From Isoetes taiwanensis (lineage: Eukaryota; Streptophyta; Lycopodiopsida; Isoetales; Isoetaceae): a DNA stretch of 64,000 nt. Positions 34,261-45,192 of the stretch are shown here, piece after piece (positions within the stretch are counted from its first letter, which is position 1; each line of letters begins with the position of its first letter). The stretch spans positions 607,912 through 671,911 of the forward strand of contig JAJEKV010000155.1 of NCBI GenBank assembly GCA_021234155.1, read 5' to 3'. The notes beneath the pieces were generated by a model. It saw nothing but the letters and a program-made list of their open reading frames with translations. It had not been told where the DNA came from and searched no databases. Both the position numbers and the translations under genes were made by a program.

Positions 34261-35137
34261 CCTTCCCTTTTTTTTTTTTTTTTTGCAATATACTATCCAT
34301 AGCATTTATTTTGAACCCTATAGTTCTACTTATTCATTATGTATGAATGTCGCCTCGGCGATGTAACTCCATAGTCATCCTTAGTTAAGGATAGCATTCT
34401 CACCCACAAGCCTATGGATAGATATCCTTCCACCGTCATGCCTTTATTGTTTTGTAAGTGATGAACCTACCAGAAGCAATGTAGGAGTACTAGGAGCAAT
34501 GATGGATGCAATTAGAGATACGTCGGTCGTTGAATTGTAAGAATGAATGGCGGGGAGCAATACGATGAATGGGAAGAGTCAAAAGTAGAAAAACTTGGAA
34601 TGAAAATTTGGGTAAAAACATGGCATGTAACGTCACGTTTGCTTGTCCTTTATCGTCTCGCCGTTGTTGCTTAACTCTATACTGCCGCCCAAGAAAACAC
34701 AGACACTATTGGAGACTTGGATTCCAAATGAAAATGGCGGAGAGAGGATGCACGTGGCCGGCTAATGTGAACAATGGAAATCTTGGTGCCAAAATTTGAA
34801 AAGGTGGTTGGTGCATGTGGGCATGTGCACAGTAGGCGGGAAAAGTAGCCATTATTTTGGTCCGCGATACGATTTTCGAAAAATGCGGGCCATTAATGTG
34901 GTTGCAATGAATGCACAAACATGTCCTATGAAATTTCGCCATGTGGATGCCAAGTAAGCCTGCTCCTCTTTCTACTTGTCAACTAATACTGACTTTGGAA
35001 AAAAATGCGCAAACATCATTGGTCGCGAGAAACATGACGTGGAATTCTGGCATCCAAGATAAGGGCCATTTTGAGACCCCAAATCCGCCCTAATGCTTCC
35101 TCCTTCATAGCTGCGTCCCAGGATCTAAGAGCACGCA

Positions 35138-35150
35138 GGCTCTGATACCA
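35138..35150 (-). promoter_or_regulatory. Primer-binding site of the minus-strand LTR element
   Basis: On the minus strand TGGTATCAGAGCC directly abuts the 5' LTR and is complementary to plant initiator tRNA-Met. Confidence 0.9.
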
Positions 35151-35395
35151 TGATAAATTTAGGAAACAGAGATAACTACAATGCACAATATATTGAATAG
35201 AACAGAAAACTTGGGTGGGACAAGCTCCACACCTAGCTTGATATATATAACAGATGCGACTCTACATATGAATGGATACGACTCTTCATGTAGATTGCAC
35301 TCTACATATGAATGGATACGACTCTTCATGTAGATTGCCATGTCATGTGATGACGTGGCCTATATGATGAGGTGGAGGATTGATATATTCCAACA
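35151..35395 (-). repeat. 5' LTR of the minus-strand element (245 bp)
   Basis: Same sequence as 28642-28839 plus a 47-bp tandem duplication around ctacatatgaatggatacg. Confidence 0.9.
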
Positions 35396-36467
35396 TTCCT
35401 CAAGTCCGCCATGAACCTAGCATTTTCCATGTGTCGTGGAATCTTTGTCATAATTCATAGCATGCCAATAATCTAAATGGTGCAAGATACTATCAGTTCA
35501 CCATTAATCACCATTTGAATGAATGTTCTCTCAAATGCCATAATTCATAGCATGCCAATAATCCATGGCTGCTATCAGTTCATCTTTAATCACCATTTCA
35601 ATGAATATCTTACTCGCGATAATCCTGTCCTTTTGATCTGTTGAAGCTAAGCCAAACTCTAAGCCAGAACAGTTGCATATTCTTGACTGCAATCTTCCAC
35701 ACATTGAGCTAGCTGGTCTGCTAGGATACTTGAGGAACTATATTGAATTGGATAATAGTGTGTGAGCACCGACTTTTTGCCTATATGGGCACATTACGCT
35801 GCGCAAAGTGCCATGCTTGTGCCACCGAGCCCGATGCATGTATTTTCAGCCTCTAAAGTCATTGCAAAGTACCAACTAAATTGTGCATAAAAATGCGGAA
35901 GCCCCAACATGAGCGTAAGAAACCGATGGCCAATTAATGCTTGCCATCCAAGATCTACTTCATCCACCACGGCCGGGAGGGTGACTTACAAAATCCCGAT
36001 GGTGGAGAAGAAGGATTTTGAAGTCTTCTATGAGCTGGTGATGATGTTGGCGAACTTTCAAGACGTTGAACAACCAGTAAGATTTGCAAACAATAAGATA
36101 AATCTATTTTTAAGCAAGATAAAAGAGACTTATGCATATATTTCCTGTTTTTTTTTTTTAGTCTATATTTGACATATATAACTGATCTCCTCTTTTGGAC
36201 AGAAGTAAAATACACTTAATCTTCTGCCCAGAGAAGGACAAATCATGTTTATCCATCCCCTGAAGCTTTGGATCAATCTTGTAAATCAACATAAATCTTC
36301 ATATACATTTTGTTATCATAAATTTGCGCTCTGCAACTAGATGCATGTTTGAAATTGCTACTCTCTATCTTCAAAGGCATCACACAAAACTAACCTAAAG
36401 GCAATTGCAACCATGGAGTTTGTGCAATATGGCGATAGCTTGGAAGCATCAAATATGGAGATCAATA
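35396..36467. other. Unassigned DNA with a local duplication
   Basis: A segment of about 85 bp (gccataattcatagcatgcc...) at about 35445-35530 recurs at about 35538-35610. A + frame at 35909-36172 contains KDFEVFYELVMMLANFQDVE just before a donor-like CAG|TAAGATT; this could be an exon, but the gene is not recognised. Confidence 0.4.
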
Positions 36468-36897
36468 ATATAATATTAGCTTCATCAAAATCAAAAGGTT
36501 CAGAGCAAAACAGAATAGATTCTAAGCGAGCAGGGGGATGTAATGTATGTTCACCATATCATCAGATTTCATATGCAATTGTAAAGGCCATAACTAAAGT
36601 TTTTTCCCTACCTACCCGCGGAAGAAAGATCAGCACATGCGCTAACAACAAGATCCAACAATTTAAGTTCTTAAGACAACAAAATTAGAGGAAACCGATC
36701 TTGCCAATAAAAATGAAAGCAAGAGCTTCTTGTCCTTGGAGCCCTAGCTCTCCTAATTCAACTTGGCCTAAGTGATCCGTCGTGGTTGAGACTTAAGCTG
36801 CAAGCCTGAAAGTAACCATTATGTGAAGGTAAAGGGCGGACCAGAAAGGCCACCATTGTGTAGCGGCATTTGAACGGCAACTAACATTTACAATGCA
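36468..36897. repeat. Dispersed repeat, copy B, uninterrupted
   Basis: It matches 2472-2789 plus 6617-6735 and carries a single TTGA at 36786-36789. It serves as the empty-site reference for the 2790-6616 transposon. It ends about 185 bp upstream of the F-box ATG. Confidence 0.8.
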
Positions 36898-37081
36898 ACT
36901 GATTGGGATAACTGGTTCGGATAACATGCATCCTAATTCTCTGCGTTAGTCAACTTCAATGCATCTTTTTTTAGCATCATAGATTTTTAGCGAGAAAACC
37001 AAAAAAAGCTCGTTAAAAAAAGGCAAAGCTATCTTTTTTGGTTACGTAGAAATATATAAGCTTCCTAACGACAAGAACAAC

Positions 37082-37154
37082 ATGGGCGGAATGGACCCAA
37101 CTGTATGGAGCCATATGTCTTCAGAGCTTCTGATGTTCCATATCCTGCCTTGGC
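37082..37154 (+). pseudogene. F-box gene, 5' fragment
   Basis: The frame starts at ATG 37082, or ATG 37091 giving MDPTVWSHMSSELLMFHILP, the beginning of an F-box domain. It ends in the MULE target duplication. After the MULE the same frame resumes at 50600 with LPLLHLLRLRCICKEWRSVL, completing the F-box with no codon lost if one duplication copy is ignored. The MDP-W-S start resembles plant F-box proteins of the UFO/At5g15710 type, which act as substrate receptors of SCF ubiquitin ligases. The gene is inactivated by the insertion. Confidence 0.85.
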
Positions 37155-37397
37155 GGAAGTCCGTATATATCAAGCGGGATCTGGTTAATGTGGCCAGATT
37201 TCCCGTTATCAACCAGTGCATTGCCATGCCCGCCATCGATGGCCATCGTTTCTCGCCGCCATGCCCCATTCATGGGGCAGCCGGATGCCATCCGAGAGCA
37301 GCCATGCGGATATCCCATGCTACTTCCCCCATGCCCCCATGCCAAATCCGCATTAACTGCAACCTGCCATCCGTATCTGCAGAAGGGACTTCAACCG
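37155..37397 (+). repeat. MULE left terminal inverted repeat (about 243 bp)
   Basis: It matches the reverse complement of 50350-50590 with about five substitutions and one single-base indel. GGTTAATGTGGCCA occurs at 37183-37196, positions 29-42 from the end. Confidence 0.95.
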
Positions 37398-37709
37398 AAT
37401 CATTTCTGTCCTGCAGTCATGTCATCGCTTTCAGTCCATTCAACTTCAACGGCCCGCGCACATACGTTGCCATACGAAGCGAATTAGACGATTTTATTTC
37501 ACTTCCATTTCAGGTAATGTCACATGGTCGCCCATGGTTAATGTGGCCATCAATCGATGGGGTTAATGTGGCCCTAGATTTTCAAAATGTCCACCACAAC
37601 GGTCACCACAACGGTCATGGGTTTAAGGTATATATGGGATGTCTTGGGTTAAGGGTTTAAGGCAATTCATTGGCTTTCAATCCAGTTGAGATCAAGGAAT
37701 CGAAGAAAG

Positions 37710-38287
37710 ATGGTGAGGACCAGGCAACAACTTGCTGAGTGCAGTCTCCCCAATGTTCACACTATTGAAGATGTCGTGGTTCACTTGAATTGGCTTCAGG
37801 AGGACGTTGGAACAATTCTTGCTGAGGATAACAATATCCACACATTTACAAGTGAGCATCTGCTTTCTTTCCTTCTTATGAATAGTTTATTTGTGGTTGT
37901 GATTCGATTGTAGCTACACGTTGTTTTTATACAGAGAGAGTGGAGAAAGGTGAGATCAATTTGAACCAGCCCCGGCATTACATAGATGACAATGATAGGC
38001 CGACAGACGGAGCAATGATAGCTGATTTGAAAATGCGCATTATCCAAGCCAAGGCATTGAAGAAATTGCTGGCTTTGGACTTTCTGTGGCAGGGCAACAC
38101 TCTGAAGCCTTGTTTTGTTAAACTGTATGAGACAAGCAAGTTGGAGAAGAAGCGTCTCATCGAAGATGTGCTGCAGGGGTTTGATGCAAGTCTTTGCGAA
38201 GTCCTCGACCACATGTTGTGGTGGGAATCCATATCTGTGCCTGAAGTTACCGTCGAGAGCGTCCAGGCAGAGGCCATGCAAGACTGA
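37710..38287 (+). CDS. MULE passenger gene A, unknown family (two exons)
   Basis: Exon 1 is 37710-37851 (donor ACAA|GTGAGC). Exon 2 is 37941-38287 (acceptor acagagagag|TGG), which keeps the frame and gives about 162 residues starting MVRTRQQLAECSLPNVH. The C-terminal half (DLKMRIIQAKALKKLLAL, NTLKPCF, then about 60 residues) aligns with the C-terminus of the gene at 43567-44157 on the other strand. It is small, mostly helical in appearance, and has no metal or catalytic motif I know. A role as accessory protein in transposition, as MURB has in MuDR, is only an analogy. The frame is intact. Confidence 0.65.
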
Positions 38288-38389
38288 ACTTGTTTCAGAT
38301 TGAATTACCATCAGCCTTGTATTACCTTTGAAATATATTATATTATACTATTGAACTCTATTGCTATTGTAATTGTATGTTGACTAAAC

Positions 38390-39835
38390 TACAGTGGCCA
38401 CATTAACCAAAATGGGTTAATGTGGCCATGGCTTTATGTGGCCATGCGTTTATGTGTCCATAGATTAATGTGGCAATAGTTTAGTGTGGTCATGTGCCAA
38501 CCATTGAATACCACACTTTATACCATGGTAATACTTTAGATCGTCCGCACTGTAAAGGAAAAGCCGTTCACACTTAGGGTTAATGTGGCCATGGGATAAA
38601 GTGGTCACATTAACCAAAATGGTTTAATGTGGCCATGGTTAATGCAGCCATGGCCTATAGTGGCCACATTAACCACTATGGTTTAATGTGGCCATGGTTA
38701 ATGTAGCCATGACTTAAGGTGGCGACATTAACCATTATGGTTTGATGATGATGGGTTAATGTGGACATTGGTTTAATGTGGTCATGGCTTTCAGTGGCCA
38801 CATTAACCATTATGGTTTAATGTGGCCATTGGTTAATGTGGCATGGTTAATATGGCCACATTAACCAAAATGGGTTAATGTGGCCATAAGTTAATATGGC
38901 CACATTAACCAAAATGGTTTAATGTGGCCATAAGTTAATATGGCCACATTAACCAAAATGGTTTAATGTGGCCATGGGTTAATGTGGCCATGGTTAATAT
39001 GGCCACATTAACCAAAACGGGTTAATGTGGCCATGGGTTGATATGGCCACATTAACCAGAATGGGTTAATGTGGTCATGGGTTTATGTGGCCACATAAAC
39101 CAAAATGGTTTAATGTGGCCATCGGTTAATGTGGCCATGGTTAATATGGCCACATTTACCAAAACGGGTTAATGTGGCCATGGGTTGATATGGCCACATT
39201 AACCAGAATGGGTTAATGTGGTCATGGGATTGTGGCCACATTAACCAAAATGGTTTAATGTGGCCATGGGATAATATGAACATGCTTAATATGGCATGAT
39301 AATGTGAACATGCTTAAAATGGTTTAACGTGCCATGGGTTAATGTGGCCATGGGTTAATGTGGCCATGAGTTAATGTGGCCATGATGGGTTAATGTGGTA
39401 ACACTTTATATCATGGTAACACTCAGAAGGAGAAGCCACCAATACTTTGGGTTAATGTGTCCATGGCTTTCAGTGGCCACATTATCCATTTTGGTTTAAT
39501 GTGGCCATGGCTTTCAGTGGCCACATTAACCACTATGGTTTAATGTGGCCAGATTAACCACTATGGTTTAATGTGGCCATGGGTTAATGTGGACATGGGT
39601 TAATGTGGACATGGGTTAATGTGGCCATGAAGAGTTAATGTGGCCATGAAGGGTTAATGTGGCCATGATGTGTTAATGTGGCCATGGAGGGTTAATGTGG
39701 CCATGAAGGGTTAATGTGGCCCTTTGACAATGCGTTGACGAAAATCATGGGTTAATGTGGCCTCCTATAAGCCATGGAGGGTTAATGTGGCCATGAAGGA
39801 TTAATGTGGCCACGATGGGCTAATGTGGCCCTTAT
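38390..39835. repeat. Array 1 of the MULE end motif
   Basis: About 1.4 kb made of GGTTAATGTGGCCATGG and its reverse complement, with short spacers. Neighbouring inverted copies form palindromes around aaaatgg. Several dozen copies are present. The frames that read through it are not genes. Confidence 0.95.
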
Positions 39836-40022
39836 AAGCCATGATCAATCTGTGGCAACCACTCTTTTTGGGGGTGGCAAAACTGTGGTAATCTATGCCT
39901 ATGTCCAAACCATAAGGCTCGTACGACAAGCCCAAAAGTTGGGGAAAAAAGAAGAACTCTGATTTCTGATATCTCGTGCTTGAAACCGAAACAGGGCTCC
40001 CCACTGCGGATCGATTAGGGCT

Positions 40023-42399
40023 ATGGCGAGTTCGATCAGTGCATCCGTCGCTGAAGAGATGTCTGTGAGCGAGGATACTGGGTCGGATTTGGGGGATTCG
40101 GCCCAGAGTTCAGATGGAGATGGAGCTTTCTTGCCTAATGTGGAGGAGGCAGCAGCAGCATTGAGGGATTTGAAGGAATCGGGTGGAGCAGGAAAAATTC
40201 AAAGTGAGGTGGATTCCAAGCATCCTGCTTCTCTGAGGAAGCTGAAGAAGGCTTCGCGCAGTTCGGCTGGGAAAGTGGAGGCCCAACCGCCCCTACATCA
40301 GGCAGATTCAGAGGTCGATGATGAGGCCCGGGAAAGGGTTTTTTTTTACAGTCAGAAGAGAAGCAAATGATGTTGCCTCTCAGAGGATTGTGGGTGGAAT
40401 GGGAGGAAGAGGGCCAGAATGGAGGAGCATTTGCAAAAAAGGCATGGGCTGGTTGTGGAGGTTGAGCGGGCAGCTTGGGGCAGGAGAATGCAGGAGCAAG
40501 TTAAGCACAGGAGGAGGCCAGGCCGGGACCTGAGCCAATATGTTCAGAAGTATAGGCTGGATCCGGTTCACAGGTGGAAGGTGAACAGGAGCCAGTTCTT
40601 GAAAAGGGCACAGACAGATTCAAGAGCAATTGCATATGCCCTACTTGTGGACATGCCTGATGGCACGGAGAAGGAATTGGAGGTGAAGAAATATGCCGAG
40701 GATTATGTGGCCAGAAGGGCTTTGGAATGGGAAAGATCCAAGAACAGGAAAATAGCTCAGTACAAGAAGAACATCAAAGAGGCTTATGATTTTGATTGCA
40801 CAGAAGAACAATGGCACCAAAGGGAGTTGGATACCAATATGGCATCGTGCGTGGATGAGCTGCAGTCCGAACTTGTGGAGAAGACATGGTATTTTGAAAG
40901 TCCAGCACATGATGAGTCGGAATCTAGTGAAGATGTAGCAGAGGAGACTGCAGTACCGACCCCTGGAACCCCTGTGACCAAGCTTTCAGCTGATGCAGCT
41001 GGGTTGAGCATTAATGCTCCAGTTAAGACCTCCCGGGTTGAGGCAGGCGAGAGTTCTAGTCTGGCTGATCCGGACTCCCCAATCCGCCAAATGCCTGTTC
41101 ATCTTATACCTGATAGCCCAGGAAGCCAGCAGGCCAGGGTTAGAACTGTCCTGACCTTAGAAGCTGATTTTGTGCTCAATCCTGATTTCTTGCAAAAAGT
41201 TGAAGACTTGCACACCATGCTCCTGTCTGCGAAGAAAAGAAAAGTAAAATCTAGCAGGTCAGAACTTCATGAATCTTTGTCATATTGTTGTGTCTGGCCA
41301 CTGGACCTGAAGAGCCCCTTGTGGTCTTGGGGATCAACTCGGATGGGTGAGTTTGTGATAAGCCAAGAAGATGCAGCAGCATTCGAGCACCCGGGTACTG
41401 ACAATCCAGAGAAAGTCGGCGCTTCTTGGGTCAACGAGGAGTCGGTCGGGTCATATTTTATGTAAGTTTACTGTTCCTTTGGCTGCCCCTTCATTTTTTT
41501 TGTGTTTAGAGGGCTGATTGTCCCCAAAACCCAGGATTCTTTCTCATTTCATACCCGTGGAGTGTCGTAAGTACCATCAGTTCTTTCATCCTGCTCTGTT
41601 CGGACTATATTTGAGGCATGTTGATACCTTCTGGAAGAAACTGCTACCTCCCAAACCGAGCTCAGACTTGCTCTTCTATTGGCTGCCAGTTTGTGCCAAG
41701 TAGGTAGTCAATTTACATGTTCTGCTTCATCTGAATTTGAACTCATTTGTTGCATTATTGGGCCAGTTCCCATTGGAGTTTATTTTTGTACTGTGGAGAT
41801 GTAGACATTTGCAATTGTCTTGGAACTCCCTGCCCCAGTTTGCTTCATTTCGACTCAATTCGAAACTGGCATTCAACTGGAGTATACGCCCATTTGGCAT
41901 GGTAAGGCATCAATTCTGTGTTGCCTTTTTTAATGTAATTAGAGGTCTATACGGCAGACTCATAATGTAAGGTTGTGGTGTCATACATCAGTTTCATACA
42001 GCAGGTTCATGGGTTCTGGGGGCCTGCTTTTCCTGACTGGCTCTCAGTACCAGTGGTTGAAATGCGCAATCCTGAACAGGATAACGGTTCAGACTGTGGC
42101 ATATTCACAATTCTTTGTGGACGCAGATTCATTGAGGATTTCATTGTCAATGACTGCACAAAGGAAGCTCGTGAGGTAAGCAATTGTGTTGAATTGACTT
42201 CATTGAAACTTCAATGTCTTGTGATTCATGAATTCCGATTCTTGAATTGTGTTGAATTGTGCAGGCCAGTCCGGATTGGTTCAGCAAAGTGCAAGTTGCA
42301 AATTGCAGGCGGACCTATAGTGTTGTGTTGGGCAAATTGCAGGAGACCTTGATAAGCACAAAGAATGTCAGGAAAGGGAAGGGAAGGCCGAAGAAGTAG
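40023..42399 (+). pseudogene. ULP1-like cysteine protease gene carried by the MULE
   Basis: A long exon (40023-41461, donor AT|GTAAGT) encodes an acidic Ser-rich N-terminus and a basic, helical middle. One in-frame TGA at 40368-40370 interrupts it. Later exons, about 41512-41703, 41805-41901, 42005-42175 and 42265-42399, encode the protease part. The decisive motif is EQDNGSDCGIFTILCGRRF, the Q..DCG box with the catalytic Cys of C48 (SUMO-protease-like) enzymes. The C-terminus is basic (KNVRKGKGRPKK). The His and Asp of the triad are not clearly placed, because the 41700-41980 exons are uncertain. Such genes are passengers of plant MULEs; substrate unknown. Confidence 0.75.
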
Positions 42400-42628
42400 A
42401 CAGTATTTTATGTGGAAGTTTGTCACAACAGAAACAGAAACATGGTACTTCTTTATAACAGTAAGTTTGTTATTACAAAAACTTTGTTACAGCAGAAAGA
42501 TAAACATGAGACGTTTTCCTTGTAGAAACTTCATTACTTTTCATTACACAAACTTTTCATTACAGAAACAGACTTTTCATTACACAAAGTTTTTCATTAC
42601 TGAAACTTCTTCACAAAGCCATGGTCTG

Positions 42629-42958
42629 TCAGCCTATGACGGTATGCCTGGGAAATGCATACCCTATGTGTCCTGTTGAGTCCTCTGATACAGCATCCGA
42701 GGACACGTCACTAACAACGTGAACGATCTTACTCCTCTTTCCTTCAGGCTCCCTGCTAGTGCTGGGTTCCTCTTTGGAATCTGCAGGTGCTGGTGCTGGC
42801 TTCACATGCTTTCCCTTGCATACCTTTGTCTTCCTCCTGAGTGGTGCTGATTTCACTCCCGAAGACCTGCGCCTAGAACTGGCGGGTTTAGGTCCTGCGG
42901 AAGAGGCCAGATCCTTCAACATCCGAAGGATTGGACATCGGCTTCGGGTTAGGGCCAT
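42629..42958 (-). CDS. MULE passenger ORF, basic Ser/Pro-rich protein (109 aa)
   Basis: The ATG at 42958 (MALTRSRCPILRMLKDLASS) is preferred over an upstream ATG at 43093, because the extra 45 codons read partly through the end-motif repeat. The protein is rich in Arg, Lys, Ser and Pro (for example RRRSSGVKSAPLRRKTKV) with an acidic tail, and is likely disordered and nuclear. The start MALTRSR recalls MVRTRQQ of gene A, but no clear homology follows. Intact frame, function unknown; it could be one exon of a longer gene. Confidence 0.4.
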   Translation of the reverse strand: MALTRSRCPILRMLKDLASSAGPKPASSRRRSSGVKSAPLRRKTKVCKGKHVKPAPAPADSKEEPSTSREPEGKRSKIVHVVSDVSSDAVSEDSTGHIGYAFPRHTVIG

Positions 42959-43049
42959 TGGAAGAGGAGGAACCTGCAAAAACCTTGTCGCCTGACAGTA
43001 GATTGATCCGGAGGATTGTGTTCCTTTTATACCGTGAAAGTTTCGTATC

Positions 43050-43400
43050 CTATCTAACGATGGCCAGATTAACCACGTGGCCACATTAACCAACCATTGA
43101 ATATGAAATCAAGATAAAAAATCTAACTTTAAAGAGGAATATAACATTAACCGACCATTGAACATAACAAAACCAACCATTAAACATAACATACGTATTA
43201 AACATAACAGCTGTATTAAACATGTGGCAACATTAACCAACCATTGAATAGTGAGATCAAGATAAAAAATCTAGCATTAACCAGGAATATAACATTAACC
43301 GACCATTGAACAACCATCAAACATAACATATATATTAAACACAACAGCTATATTAAACACGTGGCCACATTAACCAACCATTGAATATGAAGAAAACAAG
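43050..43400. repeat. Scattered end-motif copies and ccattgaa repeats
   Basis: Two to four copies of gtggccacattaacc lie among repeats such as aaccaaccattgaatat and attaaacataac, in a roughly 130-bp near-tandem arrangement. Confidence 0.75.
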
Positions 43401-43566
43401 ACAAAGATTGAATATAACAAAACCAAACATTCAAAATAACATTAATGGGTTAACAACTGATATACTCATATAATAAGTGTGGTCCTAAGACCAAAATTAA
43501 GAGATTTCAATAGAAGACCGCGTTCAAAATATTTACTAATAGAACTGAGAGTAGTCCAAAAGTAGA

Positions 43567-44157
43567 TCATGCCATCTCAAGCACGTCTTGCATAGTGAGA
43601 TCCGGGATGTCTCCCTTGCCAAACATCCCTAGTAATATATCCAAATCCTCTGCAGTATAATTAGTGAAATCAAGCAACAACAGAACATGAGCTTGCCTTT
43701 TTTGTTGCCATTTGTGGAATAAATTCTCAAAATATGGTTTGAGATTGTTGAACCTCCACACCTCCTTGTTTCTCAGCACCTTCTTAATAGCTTTTGCATG
43801 TACCAACTCCCTTCTTAGTTCCTTCAAAGTGTTTTCCAGTTCATCTTTGGAGAGTTGAGAAGATTCCTCATCTGAATACTCGGCCACACCCATCATTCTC
43901 TGTCCACTTCCTGTGTTATTGAGTCTCTTCATTTCTCCTGTGCAAGGGAAATGTAGTTCACAAAGTGTAGACGGAATGAATTGATGATTTTTCAGATTAA
44001 GAATACCTCTAAACTCATGGATTGATCTTCTTTCTTGTTTCTCCAGAATCCTCCTCTGCTCTTCGTTGATAACATCCAAGATTGGACCTACCAGTTGAGA
44101 TTGCAACAACACGGGCGACATTGTTTGCGTTCTGGTCCTTCGACACCCTTCCGCCAT
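43567..44157 (-). CDS. MULE passenger gene B, paralogue of gene A
   Basis: An open frame of 196 codons starts MAEGCRRTRTQTMSP; a further ATG 14 codons upstream is possible. The C-terminal region (ELRRELVHAKAIKKVLRN, then FNNLKPYFENLFHKWQQK, ending DLTMQDVLEMA) matches gene A at the same relative positions. Both contain AKA-KK, N-LKP-F, an LD pair and a P-(L/V)T--(D/S)V motif. The N-terminal halves hardly align. The paralogy within one element and the intact frames of both genes suggest selection for their product at some time. Function unknown. Confidence 0.65.
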   Translation of the reverse strand: MAEGCRRTRTQTMSPVLLQSQLVGPILDVINEEQRRILEKQERRSIHEFRGILNLKNHQFIPSTLCELHFPCTGEMKRLNNTGSGQRMMGVAEYSDEESSQLSKDELENTLKELRRELVHAKAIKKVLRNKEVWRFNNLKPYFENLFHKWQQKRQAHVLLLLDFTNYTAEDLDILLGMFGKGDIPDLTMQDVLEMA

Positions 44158-44199
44158 AGTCGGATTCTTCACAATATTCCGGAAGGATAATTTTGCCAC

Positions 44200-44765
44200 A
44201 CAAAAAGTTTATCAACTGCAATGATCTCTTTTTTGTGTGAAATGACGCATCTGGTAGCAAAATCAGAATTTTGTGGCCATAGGTAATGAGTGACCTTTTC
44301 TTCAATGTGTAATCATGCACATCATTATATTATTACAGTTGCATTAACCCTTGGGTTTATTCGCCATAGGGTTAATGTGCCCATGGGTTTATTATCATGT
44401 TACTGTCATATTCTAAATCCAATGGTTACTTCAATTTGTTACTCTCACTATTACAATATTGGACCATGGTGTAATTTTTAATTGCGAGTCTAATGAACCA
44501 TGGTCCACTTTTTAATTACGAGTCTAATGAACCATGATCCTTTTTTGGGGCAGTGAGTGTACCTTCATAATGATGGTTGGGATTATAATAAATAAATTGG
44601 GCGTACGAAATAATGAGTTCTAGGATTATATGGGATAATAATAGATAAATTCGGTGTACGAAAAACGTTTTGCATTTTCGTATTAAATCGCATATATAAG
44701 CTTTGCATGCCCGCGAAGCTTTCATTCATCCCCAATTTTTTTCTCCTCTCCCTCCCCGCCTCAAC
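44200..44765. other. MULE spacer
   Basis: A few end-motif-like words (about 44340-44395) and a short duplication around aattgcgagtctaatgaaccatgg... (44477-44540). TATA-like ATATATAAGC at 44691-44701 lies about 65 bases before the ATG of the next gene and may be its promoter. Confidence 0.5.
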
Positions 44766-45192
44766 ATGAAGAGATCCGCCCGGCGGCTGTTGCGATTGGA
44801 GAAGAGCCCGAGGTCTCCTCTAAGAGACCCCTTTCCCGAGCCTCGGGTGGAATTCCCACCCACAGCGAGAGGTCTTTGCAAGCCTCGTGGATACCTCCTC
44901 TGATTCCTCCTCTGATTCCGAATTAGAAGAGGAAGAAGAGTCTTTGTGCACACAGGAATTCTTCACGGCCCAACTTGAGGGCGGGATATCTCCTGACCAC
45001 AACGTGTGGTCTTCATCAGAGGAAGCAGAGGAAGATGAAGAGGATGCAGCTGACGAAGAGGAGGATTTTGAGGAGTTCCTCCGGTGGCTAAAAGGTAGTT
45101 CTGAATTTTGTTTGAATTTTGTTTATTTGCATTTCAATTTTGTAATCGTTTTGTGACTTGTAGATGCTGCAGAAGAGGAAGAAGAAGGGTGA
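44766..45192 (+). pseudogene. MULE passenger gene, acidic small protein
   Basis: An ATG at 44766 starts a basic stretch (MKRSARRLLRLEKSPRSP). A second frame then carries a long acidic region (DTSSDSSSDSELEEEEESL, later EEAEEDEEDAADEEEDF and FLRWLK). An intron from 45094 (AAAAG|GTAGTT) to ttgtag joins to DAAEEEEEG and a stop at 45192. The basic and acidic parts are in different frames, so one frameshift or an unseen intron lies near 44860. Two nearly identical 40-bp segments (gaattttaatgtgaagccc) follow in the 3' region (45350-45437). Function unknown. Confidence 0.4.

Larger units (their letters stand above)
31010..35099. repeat. Inverted repeat pair (31010-31075 and 35035-35099)
   Basis: A segment around attagggcggatttggggtc at 31010-31075 occurs in inverted orientation at 35035-35099, near-identical over about 35 bp and recognisable over about 65. 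One arm lies at the start of the long ORF, the other just inside the primer site. No clear target duplication was found. Confidence 0.7.
28642..35395 (-). mobile_element. LTR retrotransposon without visible pol, TSD TTCCT
   Basis: Short LTRs (28642-28839 and 35151-35395) are flanked by TTCCT on both sides (28637-28641, 35396-35400). On the minus strand a tRNA-iMet primer site (TGGTATCAGAGCC, ending at 35150) follows the 5' LTR, and a purine-rich GAGGAAGGG precedes the 3' LTR. Apart from a 47-bp tandem duplication and a small indel, the LTRs are almost identical, so the insertion is recent. No gag zinc knuckle, protease, integrase or RT was found in 6.3 kb. It is therefore probably a non-autonomous element (LARD-like) with an unrelated open frame. 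Confidence 0.9.
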
